A stretch of DNA of 64,000 bases from Selaginella tamariscina (lineage: Eukaryota; Streptophyta; Lycopodiopsida; Selaginellales; Selaginellaceae), in the NCBI GenBank assembly GCA_003024785.1, contig PUQB01000018.1:987717-1051716 (forward strand). Reading direction: 5' to 3'. Below the pieces are notes generated by a model, which saw only the letters and a list, made by a program, of their open reading frames with translations, was not told the origin of the DNA and made no database searches. The position numbers were made by a program, and so were the translations under genes. Below are positions 1-12,296 of this stretch, piece by piece. The stretch's first letter is position 1. The number at the start of each line of letters is the position of its first letter.

Positions 1-623
1 ACTTTTTGCTATATATACTTGTGTAAACACCAAGTTAGTTATTTTAATGATTTTATATACATTTAGAAGATATAATTAAAAAGACCAGTATTAACACATT
101 TCATCTATATATAAATATATATTTTTTCTTAATTTTTAATATTTATTAATTAATCAAATTTTAGTTACTTATTACTACAAGGGGGACTGAATTGTGAAAG
201 CGTTCCCACCCATTGAGTCTTAATTACACACGCAGAGAGACAAAACAAACACATTTATATGTTGGATATATATAATAATAATAATATTAATGACAAAGTT
301 ATTTATTAAATTTATTATAAGAAAGAATTTACGATTTATAATGAAATAATAAAGAAAATAATTTATATATAATATAAAATTGAATTAAAGTGATATTTTT
401 ATTTTTATTATAAATTAATAAAAAAATTATTCATAATAAATAAATAAATTTAAATTGCCTCCATGTTTTTAAGCTTTTAACAGGTTTGGAGAACTTGACT
501 ACTAGGACAGTGGTGGGAAATTTACAACAGGTAAATAAACTCTTCTGGGTGTAATATTGTCATATTATGCGTGTGTGGAAGAGATTATTAATTATGATTT
601 GTAGTTGATTAAATTCTATCGCT
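1..623. other. AT-rich sequence upstream of the NLR gene
   Basis: This stretch is very AT-rich with short poly-A and poly-T runs, and I see no open frame with coding character. It should contain the promoter of the NLR gene that starts at 624, but I cannot point to a convincing TATA box among so many AT runs. Confidence 0.5.
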
Positions 624-3600
624 ATGGTTGACCGTGATCATACTTCACTTGCATCTGGATCGATTGGGGCCGTCCTTGGACCGGTGATTGGTGAGCCACT
701 GAAGGGTGCAATTGGGCTCTAATCCTCCCAGCATGGCACTTTGTAAAGAATGGGTGGGAGCTGAAAAGCATTACTGCTGACGTGAATGCCTCTGATTGTT
801 TTCGTTTTTGGCCTGAGGTGGCAAACCGCATGAAAGACTTCCATCCGAGCTCTGACGAATACATCATGTTGAGCAAGTTCATAAATGATTCGAAGGAGCT
901 AATGCTGGCCAACATAGATGGACGTCAAAACTACACTTTGTATAACAGGTGAGTTTGCTAACTCTAACACAACACGCAGGCATAACGTTGTTGGACGTTT
1001 CAGAGGGTTGAAATCCAGAAAGATTCTGGCCTGCAAGGAGCGAGTTGAAGCTGATCTGGTTGCAGTGAGAGCCCTGGTGGAAGATAACGCAGTCACTATT
1101 TGGTACCAACGCTTGACGTGCGGAAACCTATAGTTCCAAGGGAGTCGTATATCTCCGACCTGAAATCTTTGCTTGCCGATGAACATGGACCTGAATGGAT
1201 TCTTATACATGGGAAGAGCGGAGTGGGAAAAACGCATTTGGTTCGATACGTTTTCCAGATGCAGGAGGTGAGAGAACTCTTCGGTTGTATTGCATATCTC
1301 GAAGTTGGCCGAGGCAAAGACGAGGTATCCATGGTGATGGACATTTGTTCTCAATTGCGGATGCTCCCTAGGCATTCAAAGGTATATACCATACATATGT
1401 ATTTTAATGCTGATCATTGATCGCTCTGTAGATTACAAATGTAGGAGAGGGCATGCAATCAATCCAGACGTTTGCAAATCGAACGTCCGATAAGATGACT
1501 CTTATTGTACTAGAGAATGTGTGCAACCCAGATATTTTGAGGGCAGTGGACATCAAAGGTGTTAGGAAACTGGTTACCAGTCAGAGGGCAAACGTGCTTG
1601 ATCAATTCTCAAGGAATAGAATTGCAAAACTAAAGGTGAATCCTTTATCATATAGAGATGCTTACACACTGTTCTGCCTGCATGCCTTTGCGGAAGAAGA
1701 GGCTCCTAGGATATCAGAGATCATGTTGAGTTAATGGTTGAACAATGTTATAGAGTTCCAAAAGTGTTGGAGGTCATGGCGAGGTACATGTCTAAGGACT
1801 TTGGGGATTTGTATTCTCCTACGTACTGGGAACATGTTCTCGAAAAGATCAGGAGGGGAAAATGTGATGAGCATGAAAAGATATTTAGGGTGCTAAAGCT
1901 GAGTTACGACGACTTAAGCAACGATGAGAAGGTGCTTTTCCTGTGCATTGCTATGCCAACAGAGACTCTATTCTTTCGATTTGGAACATCAACCGATCCG
2001 CTCTATTACTGGTGGTGGTGTTAAGCTCGTATGAATATGATGATTATCAACACAGGGAATTTTTTTGCATGGAAATCACTGGAAGATGCATCTTTAACGA
2101 CGAATATCGCTATCCTAGTGGATTGATGGTTGAGCTAGCAGAACACATCATCAAAACAGACAAACATCCATACTTCACACTCCGCAGTTGTAGCGGTCGG
2201 ACATCAGGAGTGGAGGTGATTTATGGAGATACGGGAGACATGAAAGGTGAAAAGGTTTCAGATATTCTGTCGAATGAAATGCCTCGCTTGTCCGTGCTAG
2301 CTGTGCTGAGGGAGCCAATGCATATCTCTTTGGAAAGCTTCTCCAACCTGAAGTTCTTATGTTTGAGTGGGAGTTCATAACAATTTGTGGATTGGAGCTC
2401 CTTGTGCAGTTAAGATACTTAGCGCTTACTCCTTATCAAAGATGCTGGTGCTCTTATGAAAATCTGCTTGAAGGGCTTGGCAGACTTCATCAGTTGGAGG
2501 TTCTTCAAATAGATTGTTCTGGAGAATGTGACGGTAGTGCTCATATGGATTTCAGGTTTCTGAAAAACATGACAGGTATTATACTCTATATATGTATTAT
2601 GTACCACACATGCATATATCACCATGGCTTAACAGTATATGTATAGTAATTTAAGTTTCACATGCATTTGTGGTTTTGTGAGAATTTTTTTATTTGCATT
2701 TCTGAGGCTTTGTGAGCCTCATATACATTTCACGGGATATATATCGATGTAATACGTATACAATGTTTAGATAGGATATTGCATATAATCGTTGCCATTT
2801 TTACTCGTCAGGAGTGTATGTACAGGCTGAATTGCTTGCATATCACTTCGATGAGGATTCATCCAGTGAGAAATTTGCAACACATTGAAGAACTTCATTT
2901 ACAAGTTTTAAGGTTAACAAGTGGTCCCTTAGATTTGAATTATCCAACTTTCAATAGTTCATTAGAGGAAGTATCTTTGGGAAGCCATGAACAACAACAA
3001 CAAGAATACGTTTGTTTAAGAGAATTTGAAACAGTTGAAGCTGATCCACAAAAGTTTGCGTGGTTGCTCAATGGCACTCGAAAACTACGTATCTTAGAGC
3101 TCTTCACTGTTCGGTTCAAAGAGGTTCCATTAGAGATAAACTTCCCATCTTTGGTTTCTTTACAGCTTAATATTGCATCAAAGTACCTTCCGAATGGTTT
3201 GGAATCACTTCATCATCTACAACGTTTGACTCTAAACGGAGGTGGAACTCTATTGGAACTTCCTTCTATAAATAAGTTGCCCAACTTACAGTGGTTGGCT
3301 TTGTCTGGGTTCTCAGGAAAGCATTTCCCTGAATCATTTTGTGAACCTGGGGCTTTTCCAAGTTTGGTGCTCTAATTATCTCAAACTGCCAGCAACTTGA
3401 AGTACTTGCTTTCCCGCAGGTACACACGTGTGTGTGTGTGTGTATACATATAGAGAGAGACGAGGGTATTATGTGTAGCAGAAAAGCAAATACACTCAAA
3501 TAATACTAATAACTATATTTAAAGTAAAACATTTTCATAATACTGCGAAAGAAGTGAAAACTCAATTTTGTTCAGATGGATCTATTTCATTTAAATATAT

Positions 3601-5047
3601 CATGTTGCGACCAGCTGTTACAAATTCAGTTCAAGGTAAATCTAATTATATACATATGTTGGGTTGGTTGCTTATATCTTAAGTAATGAATGAAACTACC
3701 CGATAATAAGTATAATTTTTGTTTAAATGAATACGTTTTGAACGTAATTAAAAGAATTTTATTAAAAAAGTATCGACATTTGATAGTTCACTTGTAGTGT
3801 AATAGTAACTGTTGTCCTGTAGGTGACATATGCATGCGTAAGTACATGTGCTTTTCCTAGTTAGTTAAATTTCATTAAACATAAGATTTATGTGATTAAA
3901 GAAATTATTAAATTGCTTACAATATGATCAAAGTTTCACACTTCAAATTGCTTATGATATTTGTAGTTTATGGCATATATACATATGTATATCGGAAATG
4001 TTACTCTATATCATAAATAGCTTGAATTAAATTAAATTTTAAATAATCATTATAAATATGAATTAAATAACCATACCCTGTGATCTTGAAGGTTTAATTT
4101 ATTTTAATAGTCATTATTATACCCATGCACTGATGGATTGATTTTTATTTCAAGTTTTATAAAAGTTTAATATTCCCTGGCAAATTTTAAGATGTATATT
4201 ACACTATAGTAATGTAAATACATGAATATTTCAAGTCTCATGTACGTCTTTATATATTAGTTTTATTACGATTATATTATTTAACATTGATTGAAAGTAA
4301 AAATATTTTATTTTACAGGGATCCACAGATTTAAATATTTCAGACTGCAAGAATTTGAGTCAGTTGGATTTCATTAACAATAGACGACCAAATATCAATA
4401 GAAAGATGCAACTATCTAAAAAAACTTCCACCTTATTCTACTTGTTTAAACGTGGATGTTTGTTTGGATTCTTTGCCTTGTTGGTATGGGAAGGAGTAAA
4501 TCCTGCTAGATTTCAAAAATTTGAATCTCTTATGATTGGAAGTTTCACATTCAAATATCTGCCACCCATCATCACATTGCTCACAAGTCTTAAGTGGTTA
4601 GATATCTATGATTGTTCACAGTTGGAAGCACTATTAGAGGACCACACAGAATTCTTCTTCCTTGAATTTGAAGAGATGAAGTTACGAATTTACTTAAATT
4701 AATTTGTCTTCCAGATAGCATTGAAACTCTTCCTTCCTTAAATATATTCAAATGTATAATGTCCTGGAATTGGAACTATTGACGGGAAGGACAGAGTACT
4801 GGTACGAAGGAGGGAAAACTAGTTGCACAAGAATGAAAAGCAGAATGACAATATTAAAACTTGTATCTCCTAGTGTGTATATATGCACATGATAATGTAT
4901 CATGTATATTATACATGTAAACATTTAACACATACACACACATATATATAGTATATATATAAACATTCCTTGATAAATGTTTATGATGTTTATTTATTTA
5001 TTTTCTTTTCCAGTGATTGCTACAAACTTCAGAGATTGCTGGCATAG
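624..5047 (+). pseudogene. NB-ARC/LRR (NLR) resistance-type gene, multi-exon, frame-broken
   Basis: NLR proteins are intracellular immune receptors with an ATP-binding switch and a leucine-rich-repeat sensor. The N-terminal part (from ATG 624) resembles an RPW8-like helical domain. The P-loop GKSGVGKT is near 1,211-1,234. The kinase-2 position reads LIVLENV rather than the usual LLVLDDV, and the GLPL position reads RVPKVLEV. LRR-like segments follow. Supported exon borders: donor after 1,381, acceptor before 1,432, donor near 2,575, acceptor before 2,812, donor after 3,419, a 60-base LRR exon 3,576-3,635, acceptor before 4,319 with coding to about 4,860, and a last exon 5,014-5,047 (DCYKLQRLLA, stop). 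One-base frame shifts are needed near 719, 1,105, 1,720, 3,371 and 4,700, and one is likely near 2,000. It is therefore a pseudogene unless these are assembly errors. NLR identity is strong from the P-loop and LRRs; the RPW8 assignment is weak. Confidence 0.75.
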
Positions 5048-5384
5048 AGTAAGCAATATAAGTTGGTATATAAGTGGTATACGTAATTAAATATAATCAA
5101 ATGGACTAAAACTCAAAAATGTTAATATATTGTCAACATAAACCTCTTTACATGTGCTTGTGTGGGTGTGCGCGCGCGGTGTGTATATATATATATATAT
5201 ATATTAGTTTACACTTAACCGTTATATTAATGTTTTCCCTTAATACCAAGTCTTTAAGATATTAATGTATATTCACAAACTTTTTTATACATACAAGTAC
5301 GTATAAATTCTATATATATATGGGGTACAACGTGTATATATATATAACATCATATATACATTATATATTAAAATAATATATAAT

Positions 5385-5590
5385 GTAGAAAAAACTGCAC
5401 TTGGTATAACAGGTGAGTTTGAGAATATATAACACCACACACACACGCACACACCAAACAAACAAACAATGTTGGAATGCCAGAGGGGAAAGCAACGTGG
5501 AAGAAAAATATGAGAATTGCCATGAAGAAAAGACGACCGTGGTCACTATTTGGTATTAATGCTTGACAAGTTTTACGTTTCATATAAAGT
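5385..5590 (+). pseudogene. Shrunken duplicate of the NLR 5' region
   Basis: This stretch repeats the order of sequence found at about 930-1,120 in the NLR gene. It has the word TTGGTATAACAGGTGAGTTTG close to the start and GTCACTATTTGGTA near the end, and the intervening sequence is mostly lost or replaced by an AC-rich tract. It is an old partial tandem copy with no coding capacity. The shared ACAG/GTGAGTTTG word suggests that the NLR once had a normal intron donor at 951. Confidence 0.6.
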
Positions 5591-6714
5591 TTTTTCAATC
5601 AGATATATAAAGTATTATATACATATTTGACAACTTGTGTGGACTGAGGTGTTGATACAACTTGGGTTCTTTAACAGCGGCCCAATTTAAAATTTACATA
5701 TATTTATCTATTTATCTATCTATCTATATATATATGAAAAATAAAGTATTTTCCTTAGTATACAGTTCCTGTGCTTTTTCCACCTGCTTTGTACATTACC
5801 TAAACGACGTGAACAAGGTTGAAAATTGGTGTGTGTTCATGTGTGTAATATCTGTTTCCGTGTGTGTAATATCTATTTCCGTGTGTGTGTAATATCTGTT
5901 TCCGTGTGTATAATCCCTTTGTCGTATGAAAATGGTATGTTGAAGAAGAAAAACTGGCTAAATCTGTAGCAAGTAAGCTTTCATGAATTATCCAAAGAAC
6001 GCACACACGCACGCGCGCACAATGTTATACATAGCACCCTTAATGTAATTTGACTGAACAACTACCAGATTAAGAAGTCCTCGGACGCTTTTACAATCCA
6101 GTCCCCTTTTGTATTAGTGATAATTAATTAAAATCTAATTAATTATAGTAAATATTAAAAACCATGGAAAATCATGTATTTAAAGTAAACTTATATATTC
6201 CAACTCACGTATATATGAAATTAACATTTTAAGGTTAAGGATACAGTGCTTTTGAGGAACAAACTCGCTCTCTCTCTCTCGTGTTTATTAAGTAAAGTTA
6301 AAATTAATCATGCTTTCATGTCTTTTAAATTTCTAATTTTGAGATCAAGAGAAAATGACATTAACTTATTATTATATTATTATTTATTTTGTACACCAGG
6401 TTTTAGATATATTTTAATTAATTCTACACACACATATATATAGCAGTTTTAAATTTAGTACAGCGTTTCTTTAAATTTACAAGATAACATGACAAGTATT
6501 TCTATTAAGTTAAATGAACAGTCAGGAAGTAAAATAAACTAAAAAAGAAAGGGACACTTGCAGAATGGGCCCTGTTAGGACATGTATAAAAAGTGAGGGA
6601 AAATTAATATTTCCTTAAATTCAAAGGTTTCAGGTTTCTTGGGTTAAAATTTTTTATACGTATATTAGTTATACATATGTACGGGTATATATGAATAACA
6701 CAATGAAGAGGTTT
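5591..6714. other. AT-rich spacer with simple repeats
   Basis: No gene is visible. The stretch contains a (TA/TCTA) tract near 5,700-5,735 and the short minisatellite at 5,843-5,912. Similarity to copy B (from 31,060) begins close to 6,640, which marks the left edge of the duplicated block. Confidence 0.5.
5843..5912. repeat. Minisatellite, unit about 21-24 bases, 3-4 copies
   Basis: The unit is GTGTGTAATATCTGTTTCC with a variable number of leading GT pairs. It appears three times in tandem plus a partial fourth copy. The differences between units are mostly in the GT count, typical of slippage. Confidence 0.75.
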
Positions 6715-6885
6715 TATAAGATGTTGTATACTATATATACACAGTGACACATGGGTGGCGATCTGCCCCTATGTGTCAGCGCCACGTGTCACATGTGTGC
6801 CACGTGTCAGAAGGTTTCCTGTATATAAAGGGTTTTATACATGAATAAGATGATCACGTTCTGTGCATATTTATCTCTTCTTTCA
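6715..6885 (+). mobile_element. Solo LTR of the Ty3/gypsy family seen at 53,855-58,702
   Basis: A fossil solo LTR of about 171 bases. In the reverse direction it begins TGAAAGA, contains CTGACACATAGG and CCACCCATGTGTCACT, and closes with TCTTATA, in the same order as the LTRs of the gypsy element. It is absent from the equivalent place in copy B (near 31,125). A short flanking word (GTTT) is repeated on both sides, as expected of a target-site duplication. It probably arose by LTR-LTR recombination after an insertion that postdates the A/B duplication. Confidence 0.8.
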
Positions 6886-7068
6886 GTTTATATTTAACAT
6901 TACACAAAATAAAAACAAATTAAAAATGGAAAATATTAAACTACAAAATTTAATTCATTTAGTTTAATTAAATACTTGTCATGTTATAATATTTGTTGGC
7001 CATGTTATGCAAAAGTGAGAAATCAGATTTAGAACTGTTGTTACTAATTCATAAATCTAAATTCATAG

Positions 7069-7184
7069 TGTAAGATAAGCTACATATTTAGTATAAGGGT
7101 AACTACAGTAAATAAATTAGTAATACCTTAGTAATTAAGGTATATATAGAGGCTAATCTACGTATTTACCATAGTTACCTAACA
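7069..7184. mobile_element. Small MITE-like insertion with inverted ends
   Basis: About 116 bases are present here but absent from copy B, where the flanks are joined directly (near 31,315). The flanking word ATAG occurs on both sides and once at the empty site. The inner part is palindromic: GTAACTACAGTAAAT on the left pairs with ATTTACCATAGTTAC on the right. It shares these words with the MITE at 47,874-48,007. There is no coding capacity. Confidence 0.75.
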
Positions 7185-8441
7185 ATAGATATTTCTTTAA
7201 TTATGCTAAACATTATTATATTTAATTTTGTATATAAAATGTATATACATGCCTGAATGTATATTAAAGTCTTGTTTATCATAGATGTAATGTATTAACT
7301 TCATTAAAAGTGAATTACATACACATTTTTTAGTAAATTTCAAATAAACTTACACATTAGTAACATCAGTTTTATTTTGATTTTATCATGTTATTATAAG
7401 CTTCTCGACATTGATTTATTATTAATCAAATTATTTTAAGTGTAAATATTCAAATCATATTCATATTATGAATAAATAATGTTGTATAATAAATAATAAA
7501 TGAGTACTTTTCATTGAGTTAAACCTTAATTAAAGTGATATAAATTTTAATGTTAAACGATAGTATGTTGTCGAACGAATGTTGAAGTTACATTAATACT
7601 ATTTAATTACGTTACACCGATGTACTGTGTGTGCGTGGGTGTGAGATGAGAGAGAGATACGCTCGTGAGTAACCTCAGTAAAAAAGATTTCATTAAAAGT
7701 ACAAGAAATGTTATATAAAAATAATATATTTATTAAAATTAATTTACTATACATATAAATAATTACATACATTTTTAAAATTAAACAATATCTTTAATTT
7801 TGAAATTTTGTTTTCCTTTATGTTTTAAAATTTTGCTCAAGTAATTTTTAATAAACTTACATAATCTTTAAATTTAAATTCAAACAAAACATGTTTATAA
7901 ATAAAACAAAAGAATTTTTATTGAGTTAAAATTTGATCAATATTGCATCTATGTTTTTACATGTTTAAATGTTGAAGCTACATATACACGTCTTATCAAG
8001 TGGATTCACACGCACACACACACTCATATATTAACCATAATAATATAATTTTTATAATTTTAAATAATAACTAATTAGCTATTAATTATGTAGCTAACGT
8101 TATTAACTCGAAAGATATGATCTCCATGAATAAGCTCCTATTTATAAGCTTACGGTATATAGGTTTACGGTAAATAAATATATACATACATACATTTTTA
8201 TTCATTTATTTTAATAAAAATACTTGAATTATATTATATCCATGAACTTATGATATTTATTTAATGTCAGATTAACCCTTTTAATATTTGAAATACAAAA
8301 ATTAAAATCTGATGTTAAATAATAAACTGATTTTTATTTAACAGTCTCCTTTTTAAAGCGCTTAAAATATTTTAAATAATATATATTCCACATTAATGTC
8401 ACTTGCATATCATTAAATATATGATGCCTTCTGTGCTGATT

Positions 8442-8506
<65 letters not shown>

Positions 8507-10415
8507 TGCGTGTGTGGAGAATGGCTATACAGGAAGAAAACAAGGATTTATCGTGTTGTTTATTAGAGATAACGGACTGTTCGTATATTATCCACTATTC
8601 AAAATCACATTCACATTATAATAAATTGATATATATTAAAGTTAAAACTTAATTAAATTGATAAAAATTCAAGGTTAAGTTTGTAAATTCAATTATTATG
8701 ATTATAATAAGTGTGATTGTTTATTTATATTGCATTATTTTTATGTTTATATCTGTAAATATAGTACTAGATTAAATAATTATATATGTATTTTGGCTCG
8801 CCCCATGGATAAAATCTGACATAGGTATGTGTGTGTGTGTGTATTCATGGTGCATGTCTATATACATGTTAATAGTAAAGAAGCATGTTTACTGTGTATA
8901 TGTAGTACACATATACAGATTGATTATAAATTATTTCTAATAAGTCCATAAAAATAATCCTACATTAGACAGTTTTATCAACTTAATAATGAATTTGTGA
9001 TAATAAAATAGCTTAAAATGGTAGATGTGGTAATTTACTAAGTAGAATTAAATTAACTACATGTAGTGACGTGGAAAAACGTGAATTTAAATAAAAATAA
9101 AAATAAGGGTTTTAAAATTTAATCAGAATTTATAGAATTCACTGTTTTTTTAAGACAAAATGAAATTACTACTTGGAAGTGTTATAATGAATTCTTTCTT
9201 TTACAAAATATACCCGAGCACGAAATATTCATCTTGTTTGATGCGGTAACTTGATTCAAACTAAATTATTATGTTATTAGATTCAAACTAAATTATATAT
9301 ATAACAACATATTATGACAAATCTTTTTTATGTTATTAACATAAATTATACATTCACAATGTTTTAATTTTGATTTGTTATTTTATAATATTCTACCCAT
9401 GATACGTGAAAAGCCCTATTTTGAATATAAATCTTCAAATATTAAATTCAAATTAACTTAGTATAGATAAAGAATGTTATATAATAAAAACCAGTGCAAT
9501 TCCATATTTTAAAATGTGTGTACATAATAACTTTCCCAAGCGCTTTGTTCTGTAAATTAACTTATATATATGCCTAATATAATCCTTATGACACAAATGT
9601 CCGTAATGTAATAATAATATGTATTTTGTCATACATTTATTGTTATAAATTTTTGTTGTCAACTAAACAATACTTACTTCTTCCTAAAATAATTAATTCA
9701 AATTCACATAACATAAATAAATATTGTTATATAATAAAGAAGTGCTCTTAGATTTCACCTGAACGTATTTGACGTTGTATATATGCAATACACGTATATA
9801 CACCTTATTTACGGTGGATGTACCAGTGGTTACGTACACTTAAGTGGTGTATAATAGCACTGTATTCACATCTGCACATATTAATAGTTTGAGAGAAAAA
9901 TATATATGTATATGAATATATATGAATAAATAATATACACAAGTGATCTACTTTGCTTTAGTTCAGTTTAGAGTGTCATGCTAATTTTTCTTCTATATAA
10001 TTCACTAATCCAATTGCGATTGAATAAGTAATCGAATGACTTGTTTATGTGTGTGTGTGTGTGTGTGAGAGAGGAGAGAGAGAGAGAAGAGATTATGATA
10101 TGACATATACGTTCGTGAATAGCCTAAGATTTCATTGAAGGTCAGGTTTGCATAACCGCTACAGCAACAAGAAGCTAGAAATGTAATATAAAAATAATAT
10201 ATTTATTACAGTTTAATTTATATACATAGTTATATATGTAACAGTAAAACAGAACTTGGGGATCTGCACATGTATTTAACACACACACATATGTATTGTA
10301 GTATATCAAATTAACCATAACAATATGTATATAAAGATATAATAAATAAAATAATATACTTATACACGTTATTTTCCAATAAAATTAAAAAAGAACTTCT
10401 ATTTGCAAATGATTT
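7185..10415. other. Duplicated AT-rich sequence 3' of GH127 copy A
   Basis: No gene is seen. The stretch matches 31,320-34,520 in copy B, and from 8,918 also copy C, with only scattered indels. It holds the TA/TG microsatellite at 8,441-8,516 and the GT/GA tract at 10,047-10,092. Short open frames here are low-complexity translations of these tracts. Confidence 0.6.
8441..8516. repeat. (TA)n(TG)n microsatellite
   Basis: About 34 bases of TA run directly into about 34 bases of TG with CG interruptions. Copy B has the same locus at 32,582-32,654 with different lengths and a GA extension. Confidence 0.9.
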
Positions 10416-11103
10416 TCAAGAGGTTATCTTGAAATAAACTGCATACTGCTCGTCCTTGTAAGCATTCATTGGGAAGAGCAGATACGTATTATTTATGCCG
10501 TATGCTTCAAAACTCATTGGACGATACGATGTTAAACCCCAAAGCTTGCAATTAAACTCCTTAATCACCTCATTATCCCCATTAAACTCGCTAATATCCC
10601 CATAGCACCTCACAGAGACACTCTTCTGTCTGGTAGACAGAAAACATCCATTTGCTTCTAAGGAAACAGTTCCGTCTTCCCCAGATAGACCTGGAACTAC
10701 CTTAAATACTATCGTACTATTACCGTTAACTCCGTTACTGTTGCCATTGTCAAAGTTAACGGTGGAATATGTGATATATTTCCCCGGCTTGTCCATATAT
10801 TCCGAACATATCTCATCATAAGCATTAATGGATGATAATGCATGCTTAGATTGGAAGTGATTATAATTAGTATATATAGTCAGTGTGTATATATATATAT
10901 AGAGAGAGAGAAGATTTCTATCTATATAGTCGAGGAGAGATAGAAATATGGTTGTATTGTGTGTGTATATACACACAACCCACACATGTATTATCAAGTT
11001 ATAAAGTTGTATAGCTGGTACTGTGTGCGTGCGTTATATATTGAAATATGCACATACACATGCTTACACACATACATTTGCTAGCTTAAACCTTGTTTAT
11101 CTG

Positions 11104-11108
11104 TTGCA

Positions 11109-11149
<41 letters not shown>

Positions 11150-11150
11150 A
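11104..11150. repeat. (TG)n(AG)n microsatellite in a GH127 intron
   Basis: A GT tract passes directly into a GA tract in the intron between exons 13 and 14 of copy A. The same compound repeat occurs at the same place in copies B (35,222-35,279) and C (60,275-60,328). Confidence 0.9.
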
Positions 11151-11523
11151 GAGCCTTAGCCAACATACGCATACATCCATATGTGATACAGTATCAACAC
11201 AGTTTTACACATTTGTGCACAACACACACGCACACACACACCTTGAATGTTGCACGAGGAGCGTGTTCAGAGCCTTCTGAAGGCATGTCTATCATGAGAG
11301 TGTACCATCTTGGTTTCTTGCTAACACTTGTGAATTTTGTGTGAAGGTGAACAGGTTTCCAATCACTGGTAAAATCCACTGCGAAGGTGAGGTTATATTT
11401 ACTGACCCCAGTTTAAAATTGCCATCGCTGAGACCAAATACGGTCCATAGTATATTGCGTACAATGACGAATATTCTGATTGTTCATCTGTGTAATCAGC
11501 ACATTCTATGTTACTATTATGTG

Positions 11524-11527
11524 CCTG

Positions 11528-11612
<85 letters not shown>
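11524..11612. repeat. (GT)n(TA)n(GA)n compound microsatellite
   Basis: GT, TA and GA tracts follow each other in the intron between exons 12 and 13 of copy A. Copy B has a CT/GA palindromic version at 35,650-35,731. Such CT-GA pairs can form hairpins. Confidence 0.9.
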
Positions 11613-12260
11613 TCCCATTATATACCTTTTCTCTTATATGTATATCATTGTCACTCTCTCTCTCTCTCACACACATACCTTGAATCTTTTTCAATCTGAA
11701 AACGGCAGGAAAGATAAAGGATAACGCCTGTATTGCTTCTCATTTTCGTGCAATGCTTACAAACTTTCCTGTTTGAGAATAATAAGTACATTTATTTATT
11801 ATATTTCCATAATATTTTTCATTATAAACATACTTCATTAATTTAAATTGAACTTAATAAAACCTGGTGTTGGAGTTTCAAGCTTGACTCCATTAACGGA
11901 GCATTTCAAGCCTTTTGAATATGCCCAATAAGGTACTCTCACGGATATAGTGGCTTTTCCATGCGATTTGTTCTGCAAGTTAACTCATACATATATATGT
12001 GTATAATTCACACACACACACACACACACACATGCGCACATACCACACACCTGTGTAAATGTAAAGGTAACATTGAGGTTAGAATCTATAGAAGTCATTT
12101 GACTAACTGTGATCCACTACGAGGCCAGCAGCATCCCATGTAGCGGTTGAAGATACATATTGAATAACATATAAATGTGGAACATCCTCTGTTCGATCTT
12201 CTAAGTATATGGAGTCTCCAAGCTTAGAGAACGATTCAATTGCTGCATAGGTAACAGGAT

Positions 12261-12296
<36 letters not shown>

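Noticed and set aside
8334-8621. Open frames on both strands over the TA/TG tract (poly-Tyr-Ile, poly-Val-Cys, poly-Thr-His)
   Set aside because: These are translations of dinucleotide repeats and recur wherever such tracts occur (11,480-11,700; 35,224-35,810; 63,400-63,760). They have no coding evidence.
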